Positions 35,607 to 47,135 of a DNA stretch of 64,000 bases are shown one piece after another. The position numbers were made by a program, and so were the translations under genes. How positions within the stretch are numbered: the stretch's first letter is position 1; the number at the start of each line of letters is the position of its first letter. The notes under the pieces were generated by a model. That model was given only the letters and a program-made list of their open reading frames with translations. It made no database searches and was not told the origin of the DNA. The stretch is from Branchiostoma floridae (lineage: Eukaryota > Chordata > Leptocardii > Amphioxiformes > Branchiostomatidae), in the NCBI RefSeq assembly GCF_000003815.2, contig NC_049986.1:8160251-8224250 (forward strand). The letters are read 5' to 3'.

Positions 35607-37334
35607 ATGGCGAGAGTGCGGGCGGGTTGGACGGCGTTGGTCCTGGTGGTGCTGTGCACGAGCCCGGTAAGCCTTCAAGAACTGGAGTTGGGGGATAGCA
35701 AGAGGGGACGGCCGGATACTGATTTAGGACAGAACGGGAACGGAGAACACCTTCCCAAGGATGGAATATCTGGAGCGCCTGGCTTAGAATACCACAAGTT
35801 ACCCTCGGATGGAAGCAGTCCGGCACCAACGCAAAATGGTTCACCGGTTCGCGAGGACAAGGCAGGAGAGATGGTACCAGCTACTGATGGAACACGTACC
35901 GGGTCGTCCTTGTCGAGTCAGCGGCAGAACGATCCACACGTCCCGCCCACGGCTCCTCCCGGTCCCCGCCCGTCACGGAGACGGTCAGGAGGCCGGAGAA
36001 AAGCGGAGAGGAAGGTGAAAGAACGGCGCAGACATGGACAGCGCCAAACTCATCAAACGTCTCTCAAGAAAAATCAGGTAAAGACGACCCGTAAGACGGG
36101 TCAGCGAAGGAACGCGCCGCAGGGTGAAAGTCAGCGGGAAAGAGAGCATCCGTTACTTCGTGGTCATGCAAGCAAGAAGGAAGGGCGAGAGGAGACCATT
36201 AACCCTGCTTCTCAGGGCCAAGGATCTGTACAGAGGGTAGAGTTCCCGCCGCCAGGCAAGTCTGAACAAAGCCAGCTCACGTCGGGACAAACTACCGGAC
36301 ACATCCGTCAAACCCCGCCGTACGGACGTCAGCAGGCCGGGCAGAAACAGCGCAGTCAGGCCGCGGAGCAGGTGGGCAGCAAACCAGCCGTGCAAACAAG
36401 TATTGTTCAGCCATCTTCCAACACTCCCAAACAGACGCCTCCCGAGATATCGGTTCATGCAAGAGGGAAGGAAACCGATGTAGATCCATCGAATTTCGAT
36501 AAGCAACAGTCTCTTAATCTTGGGGATCGGAAGCTTGGAGACAAAAGAGGACGCTTTGGCTCAATAAGAGATCAGGGCGCGTGGAGTAGCCAAGATGACG
36601 CCTTGCCTTCTCAAAACTCTCAGGGCACTCCCGTCGATAATAAGGAAAGCGACTTCGCAGATGATAGTGACGATAACGGACCAGTATACATCTTCACCCA
36701 AAACGGGAAACCCCCATCCATGGCACAGGATAACCGAAACACACCTCCCAAAGTTCGCCAAGAAAACTTGACGGAAACAAAGAACACAGTGCGGGTCCAA
36801 GGTCCTCAACAAGGAGCCCCGCTTTTGGTAGAACCCACCCCCACCAAACCGTCTAAATCTGAGAAGGAGAACTTTAAAACGAAGTTTTACAACCGTGCGT
36901 ATGACACACCTAAAGGATCAAAAGGATCTAAACCTGTGAAGCAAAAATCAGACGACAGCGGACAAGTTTCGAACGCGGTCCGGCCATTCTCTACGGACAA
37001 CCGACGGTCCAAGGAACCGCACGCCAGGGTCGTCGTGGGCATCGGTAGAAACGGCAACACTCAGTTAGAAGTCGTGGGAGGAAACAAAGCCTCTCGTGCC
37101 AAGAACACCACGAAAAGCAAGCCTGTAGAAATCGACCTGAACGAAACGACGAAGAAAAAGTCATCGAAAGAAAACGAAGGAAGGTTGAGTAGTGAGGAGG
37201 ACGATTTGAAAGATCCAAGCAGTGCTGCGACTCACCAAGGCTCGTTGGAAAGAAGCCAGGCAAACGTCCCTTATAGCACGTTCTTTGTAAGCATACTCTC
37301 TGTGTCTTTAACCTTCCTATACCTCTGTTACTAG
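35607..37334 (+). CDS. 575-aa secreted, cysteine-free, probably GPI-anchored protein (unrecognised)
   Basis: A single open exon from ATG (G at -3, G at +4) to TAG. Residues 1 to about 24 (MARVRAGWTALVLVVLCTSP...) are a strong signal peptide. The body is hydrophilic and disordered: a very basic stretch at about 125-190 (RRRSGGRRKAERKVKERRR), Gln/Pro/Ser-rich segments, an acidic patch near 350 (ESDFADDSDDN), and a short ordered-looking word HARVVVGIGRNGNTQLEVVG near 475. It has no cysteine between the signal and the last three residues. N-glycosylation sequons include NLT, NTT and NET. The last ~18 residues (TFFVSILSVSLTFLYLCY) are hydrophobic and end the protein, as in GPI signals. Length and clean codon use argue that it is real. 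I know no family with this layout; function unknown. Confidence 0.8.
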   Translation: MARVRAGWTALVLVVLCTSPVSLQELELGDSKRGRPDTDLGQNGNGEHLPKDGISGAPGLEYHKLPSDGSSPAPTQNGSPVREDKAGEMVPATDGTRTGSSLSSQRQNDPHVPPTAPPGPRPSRRRSGGRRKAERKVKERRRHGQRQTHQTSLKKNQVKTTRKTGQRRNAPQGESQREREHPLLRGHASKKEGREETINPASQGQGSVQRVEFPPPGKSEQSQLTSGQTTGHIRQTPPYGRQQAGQKQRSQAAEQVGSKPAVQTSIVQPSSNTPKQTPPEISVHARGKETDVDPSNFDKQQSLNLGDRKLGDKRGRFGSIRDQGAWSSQDDALPSQNSQGTPVDNKESDFADDSDDNGPVYIFTQNGKPPSMAQDNRNTPPKVRQENLTETKNTVRVQGPQQGAPLLVEPTPTKPSKSEKENFKTKFYNRAYDTPKGSKGSKPVKQKSDDSGQVSNAVRPFSTDNRRSKEPHARVVVGIGRNGNTQLEVVGGNKASRAKNTTKSKPVEIDLNETTKKKSSKENEGRLSSEEDDLKDPSSAATHQGSLERSQANVPYSTFFVSILSVSLTFLYLCY

Positions 37335-38950
37335 CACTAATGTGAAGTATACATTTTATACACGTAAAAATACTTAGAACATATAATATGTAGGTTTTGT
37401 GGGGAAACTACAATGTAGCTTGTCAGTGTGGATAAAAATTAATCATGATTTTGTTTGATAATTGTAAGTGAAAAATGAGTGAAAATTTGACAAAGCAATT
37501 GTGCAATATTGGCAGGCTTTGGCACATAATAATGGATACGCACAGCGTAATGTATTGTAATATGTACATGGTTGACAATGGAATTGTGATGTCATTTTGT
37601 AGCCATGACTGGCTTGACTGCATGTATACATCTGAATCATGAAAGCACCGTGAGTCATTTGCATGTATGGGAAACAATGGCGAGGTACTAAAACTTCACA
37701 GGCTCACTGGAAAGCCAGGACTTCTGTTACATTGAATGAACTATACATTATTGAGCCATAGCTTTATGTAAACACCGAACAGAATCTCGATATCATAAGA
37801 TAAATCATATGTATGTCGTTCGAAACTAAGCTTATGTCTCTGATTCTATTGATTCAGCCATACAGCAAGATGATATCGACATTTTATGGCGCCTTGGCGA
37901 AGGCTTCAGGCTTATATCATTTTTGAGGCGGCGTCAAATATAAATCAGTTGATCTCGAAATCCTTACCATATCCCCAACAAGAGTTGTTAGATATCGGTT
38001 ATCTTGTATGTTTAAGTAGGTGATAAAGTTTATTAGTTGTCCAGAACATGTTGGACGATCTCTGGACCACTTTACGACCATTTTACGACGCATTACCGGT
38101 TGTAAAACAGACGTGCGTTGTCATGTCCAAAACAAGATCCATCGCCGTGAGAGGGAGGGGGGTTTATATCTACCCACTCCCTACGGAGAACATAGGCTTA
38201 TTAACATTCATAACGTCACGCTTCATCTGATATCAAAACGTACAACGGAATGGACGAGGATTTATACAGCTTAGAGACTTACCACGAAAGGTCGGAAGAG
38301 AAAAGTTAGACTTATCCCATCGCAACCGCCCTAGATGTGACGGTGCATGCTAATATGGATCCGATTTTGTTGAACCTTAGTTAGGCCACACCAATTTTAT
38401 TTGTTGCTTCTCGGATTCGCTTGCCCATTTTCATTTCGGATTCGCTTGCCCATTTTCATTTTCAAGAAAAAAATGGGGAAAAAATAAGTCCCAAGAAAAA
38501 TTGATACAGATTTTGCTATCACAAACCTGCAAATATTACCTTTTAGATTTTAGAACCACATGATTTTAGTCTAAAAACAATTCCTTTTATTCAGAACATT
38601 AGTAACAAATCAAAGGAAGGGATTCATTGTATGAAACGTGTCATTAAACTTCTCAGACTGTTATTTTTGTGTCATTTAAGCCAAATATTTTCACTCCAGA
38701 TCTTTTGAAAAACAATTGACCTGTTGTCCGAGAATCAACAAATAAATTTGGTTTGGCCTTACGTAGAGAAAAAAGAAAACATGCATATTCCATGCCAGTG
38801 AATAATGTATACCGGCGACCAGGTAGCGTTTTTATATTCTCCACGTATGTGGTGGTTTATGATACCCAAGTATTGTAGTCGAGAAATACGCAAGTTTGAA
38901 ATAAAGACGAGGAGGAGTAAAATGGCAAACAGTTGCATCGTTTTGTTTGG
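37335..38950. other. 3' flank of the 575-aa gene, nothing else recognised
   Basis: AT-rich. No canonical AATAAA is close to the stop, and the transcript end is not placed. A 27-bp direct duplication of CGGATTCGCTTGCCCATTTT lies at 38412-38462. Confidence 0.4.
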
Positions 38951-39176
38951 TAACGCCAGTTCACCTTTATCTGTAGGGCAACCTATATCCGTTGTTGTAA
39001 AAAAAAAACATATTTTGAGGTAGCATGTCGGTGGTGTCAAAATGCAATATTTTGAAGAAAAAAATTGTTAGTGTTTCAATCTAAAACCGTCGTCCGTCGA
39101 CTTGATATATCCCTAAATACCCTGTTTAAAAACAGCGGATATTGGTTACCCAGCGGATAAAGGTGAACTAACGTTA
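38951..39176. mobile_element. MITE family A (copy 3)
   Basis: The left end TAACGCCAGTTCACCTTTAT pairs with the right end ATAAAGGTGAACTAACGTTA. About 226 bp. Confidence 0.8.
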
Positions 39177-39505
39177 GACGTTTGGCTGAATGAACGGACG
39201 AAACAACTTTAGAATGTAAAAGTTACGACTTGATGTGGAGAGTAATTTGAATTGAAACAGCGAATATAGGTTACCCCTCGGATAAAGGTGAACTAACGTC
39301 AGACGTTTGGATTGAATGAACGGACGAAGCGACTCTAGAATGTTAATAAGTTACCACTTGATGTAAAGGGTAATTTGAATCGAAACAGCGGATATAGGTT
39401 ACCCCGCGGATAAAGGTGAACTAGAGTTAGACGTTGGGTTGAATGAACGGACGAAGCAACTCTAGAATGATAAAGTTACGACTTGATGTAGAGGGTAATT
39501 TGAAT
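39132..39505. repeat. Three tandem ~125-bp copies seeded by a MITE A right end
   Basis: Copies start at 39132, 39257 and 39385. Each contains the MITE A terminus (ACAGCGGATAT...GGTTACCC...GATAAAGGTGAACTA) plus adjoining flank (GAATGAACGGACGAA, ACGACTTGATGT). The first copy overlaps the MITE at 38951-39176, so flank and MITE end were duplicated together. Confidence 0.8.
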
Positions 39506-40480
39506 CGATGTCGTTCCGAGTGTTGTGTTCGCTAGGGGAGCCATGCCTCTCTAGCCACGGCGGCCGTTAAGGAAGGAATTACGAGCGAATTTTGTCCATT
39601 AAGTCAATCAAGCAGCTTTTGATGATAAACCTACGAGCTGCGAAAAGACTTCCTGATGGATTGAATATGTTGGGAGATTTGAGGGTTTCAGATTAGCAAT
39701 GTGGTAAAGGTCTAGATTGTTTGAGATTCTGCAGTGTGGTATCACAGGATCGAAAAGACGCTGGTTCGAATCCAAGTCTCTTATAGCTTGACGATGTGTC
39801 CTGAACGTGCGTATATATTCAAGTGTGTATGAGATCCGTATGGTGTTCGTAGCCTCTACCGGGCTCCACGTGTCTGGAAACCCCATATAGAAGTCTGGAA
39901 ATTTTGGGGCCAAATTTTACCATCATGTTGGACAACATTCGTAGCTTGGGAAAATGACAGCTAGCTCAGAGACGATATTGGACAAGTTATAATTCATCAA
40001 TCCAGCCAAGAAAATTTCTTTCCGGGTAAGAGAGCTCTAACCATTCCCTTTCTATTTCTATCTCTCAAGTACTCTAAAACTGACACCCTCTTCAAAAATT
40101 ATGTAACGGACTTTAGTATTGGACGTTCATAGTCTACTAACATCTTTACATATAGGTACTCAAAGAATGATTTACGTATAAAACACACTGTACGCTATAG
40201 TGTCTGTGCCAATATAACTATTGGCAATATAATAATACAGACCAATTCCAGACATACCGGCGGCCTCTAACTGTGTATAGGAACAGTAATTGGCCATTTG
40301 GATAAGCCTACTTTGGTTATATACAGTTTTGTAAGCTTAAGTCGGCTTCCAGAAAAGCCAAAGATGTAGTAGATGCATTTTCCAGGATAGAGTCGGCCAA
40401 TAAAGGTTGTTAAGTTGCTCCTTATCAATGAGATAAAAGATAAACGGCATTTGTACTACTACCAGAATGTAAATTGGACT
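39506..40480. other. No gene; one fold-back E arm fragment
   Basis: AACGTGCGTATATATTCAAG...GTATGAGATCCGTATGG at 39803-39842 matches the fold-back family arm. A B-box-like word CTGGTTCGAATCC lies at 39761. Otherwise unrecognised. Confidence 0.45.
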
Positions 40481-40483
40481 ATG

Positions 40484-40523
<40 letters not shown>

Positions 40524-40706
40524 GCGGGTTGTATTTGTAAACTTTACCATCTTTTTGAGAGAGAGAGAAAGAGGGAGAGAGGGAGTGAGAGAGAGAAACA
40601 TACAGGCACAAACACGGACACACACATACACACACGCGCACACACGCACACACGCGCGCGCGCACACGAACACAAAACACACAAACACACACACATACAG
40701 ACACTC
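40484..40706. repeat. (GA)n and (CA)n microsatellite cluster
   Basis: About 17 GA units, a second purine stretch, then a long CA/CG-alternating tract (40607-40700) that could adopt Z-DNA. The open frames on both strands here are products of the simple repeat. Confidence 0.95.
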
Positions 40707-41320
40707 AAAACAGTGCTTTCCTTTTATGGAGGTAACAAACTACATGTACATGTATGACTCTATCTTAGCTAGCAAAGGACGACAGGCCAACCAAACTGTG
40801 CTCCATTTTTATGACTAAGATACCATGAATCATCATAAAACATATCACCCCCATATCCCCCACTGAACGGCGAATCATGACTAAGCTCTGGCAGCAGTCA
40901 GGCGTGAAACGAAGTGACCGTTGCTTGATACAAGGGAATAACAAGCCAATTACGTCTGCCGTCGACCAATCAAACGCGGGCGTGCCGTAACCATGGTGAC
41001 TAGACAAGGGATGCGGTGTCGTTTGGAAAGATGAGTTGTCGACAGAGAGCTTCACATAAACCGGGCTTTAGAGTATCGTGATTTTGATCACAAGTTTTCT
41101 TTCCAATACATATCTGTTTCATTTTCATACCTTTGGTACAGTTTTTGGTTCCGAAAGTGGTATGCGGAGTCAAAGTCACGAAGGGTTGCATATCAGTGAC
41201 CCCATCATGTATTGCATTATCCATAAATATAGAATCTATGGACAAGTGACAGCTATAGAAGCCAATTGACGACATGTATCGAAAGAGTGAATAGAATCAT
41301 CTGCGCACATGTTTTCTGGC
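40707..41320. other. No gene recognised
   Basis: Short frames only. Confidence 0.45.
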
Positions 41321-41426
41321 CTGAGTATCATCCTCCGTAGTAACCGCTGGCTCACGACTTTCGCTTGCTAACCACGGAGCAAGCGAAAGTCTTGAGCCAG
41401 CGGTTACTACGGAGGATGATACTCAG
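41321..41426. mobile_element. Near-perfect 106-bp hairpin
   Basis: Arms of about 49 bp begin CTGAGTATCATCCTCCGTAG and end CTACGGAGGATGATACTCAG. They are separated by a short loop around ACCACGG, with about one mismatch. Likely a very young fold-back element or MITE. No larger copy is in the window. Confidence 0.85.
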
Positions 41427-42974
41427 ACTACATGTTTTCAACCTATTGCTATACAAAATTCCATGGTGGTAGGCAAAAATATAACTAAGAGCGAGGGCAC
41501 ATAGGTCCCCGTACGACCTTTATGCCATAGGATTTTCAAGCAGGCCGTGACAGAACCAACCACTGACATGGATCCAAAACAGAATTCTGTGTACCAAGAC
41601 AGCTGAACTTTCTTGCAGGAGATGCACTTTTTTTGTCCTCTAAAATGCCCAAAGTACGACGATCGCACGACCTATGTGACCATGCCCTACATATCCTGCG
41701 ATATCCGAAACAGATGGGAACAAAGGTCAACGCACATGTGAAAACCCTCATGTAGATCCTCTCAACCCTCGTGTCAATATAGAGGCGACCTAGTTGCATC
41801 TAACCCGATGGGTTTTTAAGTGAAGGGACATTACTTCACAGAAGGTGTCACAGTGATGACCCTGAGTGAACGTGAGCAATATAACATTTATACGGGTCTG
41901 CCAGGAAGAAAAAGGTAACGTTATACTCAAATTTGAAGGGTTACTATCATTCATATGACAAGTTGATAGAACTGATTTTCTTTCTATTGTAACCCTAACA
42001 ACAGTGTTCCACTTATTTATCACACAGCACCATTGGTTAGAACGATGGTTTATGCAGGGTAGCCCATTTTGTTAAACCTTATGATAAAATCTATTGAGCT
42101 AATGATAAGAAATCAGAACATGAACAGTATCAGTTTGGTGCGTCTGTACATAGTATTTACATTATTTAGGCTCAAATGCCTTCAACGTGGCAGCTTTCCA
42201 TTTGGCACAGAAGCGAGACAGCTATAGCTTGCTTGAACATTGTATGCACATTTATACCTCTGTGTCATTCGTGAAATATCTAGAGATTAAAACATGTGTT
42301 TTTAGAATGTCCCAAAATTTACACACTAGTCACGACAATGAAGGGTGTCCTTGCTTCTCTCAATGTGAGTGTTATGTAATTCATGTAACAGCAATCGATG
42401 TATTGAAAAATTCTTACGTTACTCAAGGACAGGCATGCGAAAACATCTTAACACATTACTCTAATATGAAACATAACAGGAATAGAAATCAAAAACAACA
42501 AAAGAACACCTGCAAATATAGTGTCCAGTGAAAACAAAGGTACGCGCTCAGTACGGAAGGACCATAGCGGTCTAAAATGTCTGCATATTGTAGATAACCG
42601 GTTATTTCCGGTTCGTGAAAAACGGAGTCAACTCAAGCATCTTTGAAGTGGAAATCGGGGACATTACTATTCCGTGTAGTTGGCACCGATCGATTCTCGG
42701 TTCAAAAGGCGGCCGTTATTTTTCTAAGGCGAATGCTGTAAAAGCCTTTAAAAGGCCTGACGCTAACGTTGTATCTGAAGGAACAGCGTAGCCTGAGTCC
42801 CTTTTCACAGTGAGGAAAATTGTATCGATCCCCACATAGTTAGTCGTTCTGTCATTTCACTTTCGGCGCGGCCACTTTCGTCCTAGGCCGTTGCATAATT
42901 TTGATGTCGAAGGTTTTTCAAGCAGAACCAACCACTGACATGGATCCAAGACAGCCTCTTCTGATGATGAGCAG
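41427..42974. other. No gene recognised
   Basis: A ~25-bp phrase CAACCACTGACATGGATCCA occurs twice (near 41557 and 42929). The plus frame at 42187-42531 (114 codons) has no domain or splice context and is not called. Confidence 0.4.
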
Positions 42975-43254
42975 GGTTCACACGTGCGTATACATACAAT
43001 CAAGTCCCTATGAGGTCCGTGTGGAATTCTTAGCCTCCATCAGCTCCAAGAGTCGTTAGGAAATATCAGAAATGGAGAAATATAGACACATAACATGCGA
43101 GAGGAGTTAGCTGTCCAAGGAGTATGCTGTACGACCCGCTAACTCCTCTCGCATGTTATCTGGTTATGTTTGTCCGATTTCTGTTATTTTAGGTAAAGGC
43201 TAGGACTTCCATACGGACCTCATACGGACTTGAATATATACGCACGTTTGAACC
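42975..43254. mobile_element. Fold-back family E, intact element with nested inner hairpin
   Basis: The outer arms GGTTCACACGTGCGTATACA... and ...TATATACGCACGTTTGAACC pair over about 60 bp, including CCTATGAGGTCCGT/ACGGACCTCATACGG. Inside, a perfect pair ATAACATGCGAGAGGAGTTA and its complement (43100-43159) forms a second stem. Single arms of the family lie at 25.93 and 39.80 kb. Confidence 0.8.
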
Positions 43255-43539
43255 TATACCTTTACAAGAGAGCAGATACGACATATGCACGACTAGCACA
43301 AAAGCCCCCGGTAGGCGATTGTACAGTGACCTTGTGACGACGATATACCGGACCCTCAGACACGCAAATAAATGTGTATGCAATGTTCCCGTATCAGGAT
43401 ATCGTAGATACTAGTACATGTAGGGTATGATGTGCATGTGAATGGTGAATTGGTCAGCAATTTCAAGTATTGAACTGAAAATAAACGGAGGGCACGTTGT
43501 TATAAAGACCTCTTCACTATCTTTACGCAAACTTTTAGC

Positions 43540-44110
43540 AACGCGTAAAGTTTCTGTTTCTTCTATTCACTCGGTTGAACAAGGCACCTTTACAACCGTT
43601 TTAAGGTATGCTTAAAGATGATTTCCTCACCGCATGAATCTCGACCTTTGCGCAAACTTTTAACAATACGCAAAGCTTGCGTTTCTTTTATTCATACCAC
43701 TAAAATGACACCTTTATGAACACTTTAAGGTGTGACTAAAGATATTATTTTGTGCAGTGCCTATCCTCAGCCAATGTGTGCTTTTGAAACAGCCCAGTGA
43801 CTGCCATTGCCCAACGGAAAGCTTTCGTTTCTTCTATTCACTCGACTAAAGAATGACATCTTTACGAACGCTTTAAGGTATACTTAAAGGGATGATTTTG
43901 TGTAGTGCTTATGCTAAGCCAATGTGTGCTTTTAAAACTGCCCTAGTGATTGCCATCGCCCTACGGAAAGATTTCGTTTCTTCTATTCACTCGACTAAAA
44001 TGCCACCTTTACGAACGCTTTAAGGTATGCTAAAAGATATCATTTTGTGCAGTGCCTATGCTTAGCCAATGTGTGCCTTTGAAACAGCCCCAATACTTGT
44101 TATTGCTCAC
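43540..44110. repeat. Four diverged tandem copies of a ~130-bp unit
   Basis: Each copy has GTTTCTTCTATTCACTCG, CACCTTTACGAACGCTTTAA, GGTATGCTTAAAGAT, TTTTGTGCAGTGCCTATGC and CCAATGTGTGC. A related single piece lies at 16363-16424. Confidence 0.8.
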
Positions 44111-44664
44111 CGTGACAACATCTGACCTCCCCAACCTGCAATTTTCTGCTTCGTTTATCACGCCAAATGTTTTGTTTTAGTCGTCATTTGGGGTCACTCA
44201 AGGTGATAGATCGGTAGTTTGTGCAAGGGTTTACGTACGAATGTAATTGTGGGGTTTGAATAAAGCTTTTATCGTCTGCAATTTGGTGGTTAGGCCCTTT
44301 CGCGAGACAATTTGCCGCGACCGAGGAAGTAAATGGCTCACTGATAGTATCAATTCTTTTCGTGGCTTTTCGCGTTAAGTTCCTGCTTCATCCAATTGTG
44401 TCAGAGAAACCTCTCAGAGTAACACGAAAGTACGTAACCCAAAATGTGCGAACGTGAAGTAATAAGCCAGCTACTGGCATGAATGGTACTGTATGATTGA
44501 ATTGCTCTATCAGAAAAGACCAGCGAAATGAAATTGCGTGGTTCCGTAATGAAGTAAACGAAGGCCACTGTGTTGTAATTTTATACTCGGATGTTTTGCA
44601 AATGTTTAAAGAAAAGGCATCGCAGAGAAGCTGATTACCTTTGGAATTATAGACAGGACATAGG
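44111..44664. other. No gene recognised
   Basis: Flank of the 27-bp minisatellite; nothing identifiable. Confidence 0.4.
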
Positions 44665-44679
44665 ATGCGGGATAGGGGC

Positions 44680-45760
44680 AACATAAAAGGGGACAGAACT
44701 TCAGTACTAAGGACAGGGGGCAGAACTTCAATACTAAGTAAAGGAGACAAAACTGAAGTACTAAGGACAGGAGACAGAGCTTCAGTACTAAGGACATGGA
44801 GACAGAACTTCAGTACTAAGGACAGGGGACAGAACTCCAGTACTAAGGACAGAGGACAGAACTTCAGTACTAAGTACAGGGGACAGAACTTCAGTACTAA
44901 GGACAGGGGACAGAACTTCAGTACTAAGGACAGGGGACAGAACTTCAGCAATAAGTACAGGGGACAGAACTCCAGTACTAAGGACAGAGGACAGAACTTC
45001 AGTACTAAGTACAGGGGACAGAACTTCAGTACTAAGTACAGGGGACAGAACTTCAGTACTAAGGACAGGGGACAGAACTTCAGCAATAAGGACAGGGGAC
45101 AGGACTTAAGTACTAAGTACAGAGGACAGAACTTCAGTACTAAGTACAGGAGACAGAACTTCAGCAATAAGTACAGGAGACAGAACTTCAGTACTAAATA
45201 CAGGAGACAGAACTTCAGTACTAAGTACAGGAGACAGACCGTCAGCACTAAGTACAGGAGACAGAACTTCAGCAATAAGTACAGGAGACAGAACTTCAGT
45301 ATTAAGTACAGGAGACAGAACGTCAGCACTAAGTACAGGAGACAGACCGTCAGCACTAAGTACAGGAGACAGAACTTCAGCAATAAGGACAGGAGACAGA
45401 ATTTCAGCAATAAGTACAGGAGACAGAACGTCAGTACTAAGTACAGGAGACAGAACTTCAGTACTAAGTGCAGGAGACAGAACTTCAGCAATAAGTACAG
45501 GAGACAGAACTTCAGCAATACGTACAGGAGACAGAACTTCAGCAATACGTACAGGAGACAGAACGTCAGTACTAAGTACAGGAGACAGAACGTCAGTACT
45601 AAGTACAGGAGACAGACCGTCAGCACTAAGTACAGGAGACAGAACTTCAGCAATAAGGACAGGGGACAGGACTTCAGTACTAATTGCAGACAGACCTTCA
45701 GTGCCAAGGACAGGGTACAGGACTTCAGTACTAAGTACATGGGACAGAACTTAAGTACAA
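44680..45760. repeat. 27-bp minisatellite, ~39 copies, open on both strands
   Basis: The unit is TACAGGAGACAGAACTTCAG plus TACTAAG, and its length is a multiple of three. On the plus strand it reads as a 9-residue repeat, NFSTKYRRQ, for ~330 codons inside a 369-codon frame (44665-45774). On the minus strand it reads as a Leu/Cys-rich 9-mer inside a 450-codon frame. The left half is mostly GGGGACAG units and the right half GGAGACAG, which shows block amplification. A +1 base insertion near 44797 shifts frame without a stop, which argues against coding constraint. A consensus donor TTCAG|GTAAGG follows at 45765. I treat it as a minisatellite; a coding exon remains possible. Confidence 0.85.
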
Positions 45761-45774
45761 TTCAGGTAAGGTAA

Positions 45775-46437
45775 CAGGACTCCAAGGATGTGAATATGGA
45801 TTATGGATATTGCTGACCACAAAACTTTCCCTCAATTGCTCAAAGTCGTTGAAAAAACTTCTAACACAGTCTATACAACATTGCCACGCCTCGGAGCGGT
45901 TGAGTACACGATCTCGCCCGACACGGTCTCGCCCCAATGTCGAATTCCACACACACACACACACACACACATTCCAGCTGACTAATCCTCTCAGACGCCG
46001 TGTATCATATCACAACACCGCAGATACCACACGCCCAACACGCTCCCACGGCTTCATACCATCTGTCCACCGCCTGATTAAACCCCTCTCAATAACCACC
46101 TCCATCCAAGGCATAAGCCGGTTAATCAAAATGGGATTTAGAGAATAATGACGTTTCATGGCATGTTTGATAAAGAAATGATCCAAGGTGACAGACACAC
46201 TCGGAATGCTAATGGCACCATCTTGACAACTTGCCAAGGCCAAACATGAAAGAAGCGTTTTGTACTGTGGATGCCAGTTATCTTGGTATTTTCAACAGTG
46301 ATTTACGTTCGTGTAGGATATAGATGCCTTTGTTATGCCTGTTGAAGAGTACGTTTCTTGTAGGGAGTTATGCCATAAAAGAAGTTAAAAACGTGTTAGG
46401 TAACGTTATATCGTTAGTAAGTAACGTTAGGTAATGT
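45775..46437. other. No gene recognised; (CA)n at 45950-45971
   Basis: Only short overlapping frames on both strands and a CA microsatellite. Confidence 0.45.
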
Positions 46438-46645
46438 GGCGTCGTGTGTGGCGTAACTGGTAGAGTGGTCGGCTCGGAATCTAGAGGTCCCGAGTTTGAT
46501 ACCCGCCGTGCCCCCGACGTTGTGCCCTTGGGAAAGCCACTTTACACGACCTTTCTCACTTCCGGATCCCCCGGGTATAAAAATGGGTACCTGACTTCAG
46601 GTCGGAATCGGATATATAAAATACTACCTTTATCTTCTGTCTATA
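46438..46645 (+). mobile_element. tRNA-derived SINE, plus strand
   Basis: The head GTGGCGTAACTGGTAGAGTG (A-box-like) and GGTCCCGAGTTTGATACCCG (B-box-like) are at tRNA spacing. The family body CTTTACACGACCTTTCTCAC and GGGTACCTGACTTCAGGTCG follows. Same family as 7.9 kb (minus) and 52.9 kb (minus). Confidence 0.75.
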
Positions 46646-46872
46646 CTATGTATGCGGCACTGTTGATACAAGTTACTAACTTGATTGTAGTCCCTCATTG
46701 TCCTCAATAGAGTTGCGTGTGAACAAGTGTGTTTTCGCACGAGTTCCTGGATGGATATAAAGCTGGGCTACAAAAATTTCCACGATTAAAATCCGTAAAG
46801 TGTGCTTGAAGTAAATCTTGGATATCTGCCTTGAATATAAATTTGTCAAATCACGCAAAATGTATAGTGAGC

Positions 46873-47024
46873 ACTAGGGGTGGGTACTGGTACAGGTACG
46901 GTCCAGGTCCGGACCTGAACCTGATTATCTGTGAAAAGTTTTGAATGGGCTATACAAAACAATGGTCCATTTTTGATACAAAGGAATCTGCTGCATAGAG
47001 TAATCATTAACTATCTTTCGGTGG
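46873..47024 (+). mobile_element. hAT-type MITE, cut by an assembly gap
   Basis: CACTAGGGGTGGGTACTGGT and GTCCAGGTCCGGACCTGAAC, then AACAATGGTCCATTT, match the 29.2 and 51.3-kb copies. The right part is lost in the N run. Confidence 0.75.
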
Positions 47025-47124
47025 NNNNNNNNNNNNNNNNNNNNNNNNNNNNNNNNNNNNNNNNNNNNNNNNNNNNNNNNNNNNNNNNNNNNNNNNNNNN
47101 NNNNNNNNNNNNNNNNNNNNNNNN
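47025..47124. other. Assembly gap (100 N)
   Basis: 100 N between a hAT-type MITE and a large hairpin; repeats probably broke the assembly. Confidence 0.99.
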
Positions 47125-47135
47125 CATTGATCGTA

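Noticed and set aside
40459-40818. Frames on both strands over GA and CA tracts
   Set aside because: Simple-sequence artefacts.
46438-46520. tRNA gene candidate
   Set aside because: A- and B-box words are present but no acceptor stem closes, and the piece continues into a dispersed SINE body.
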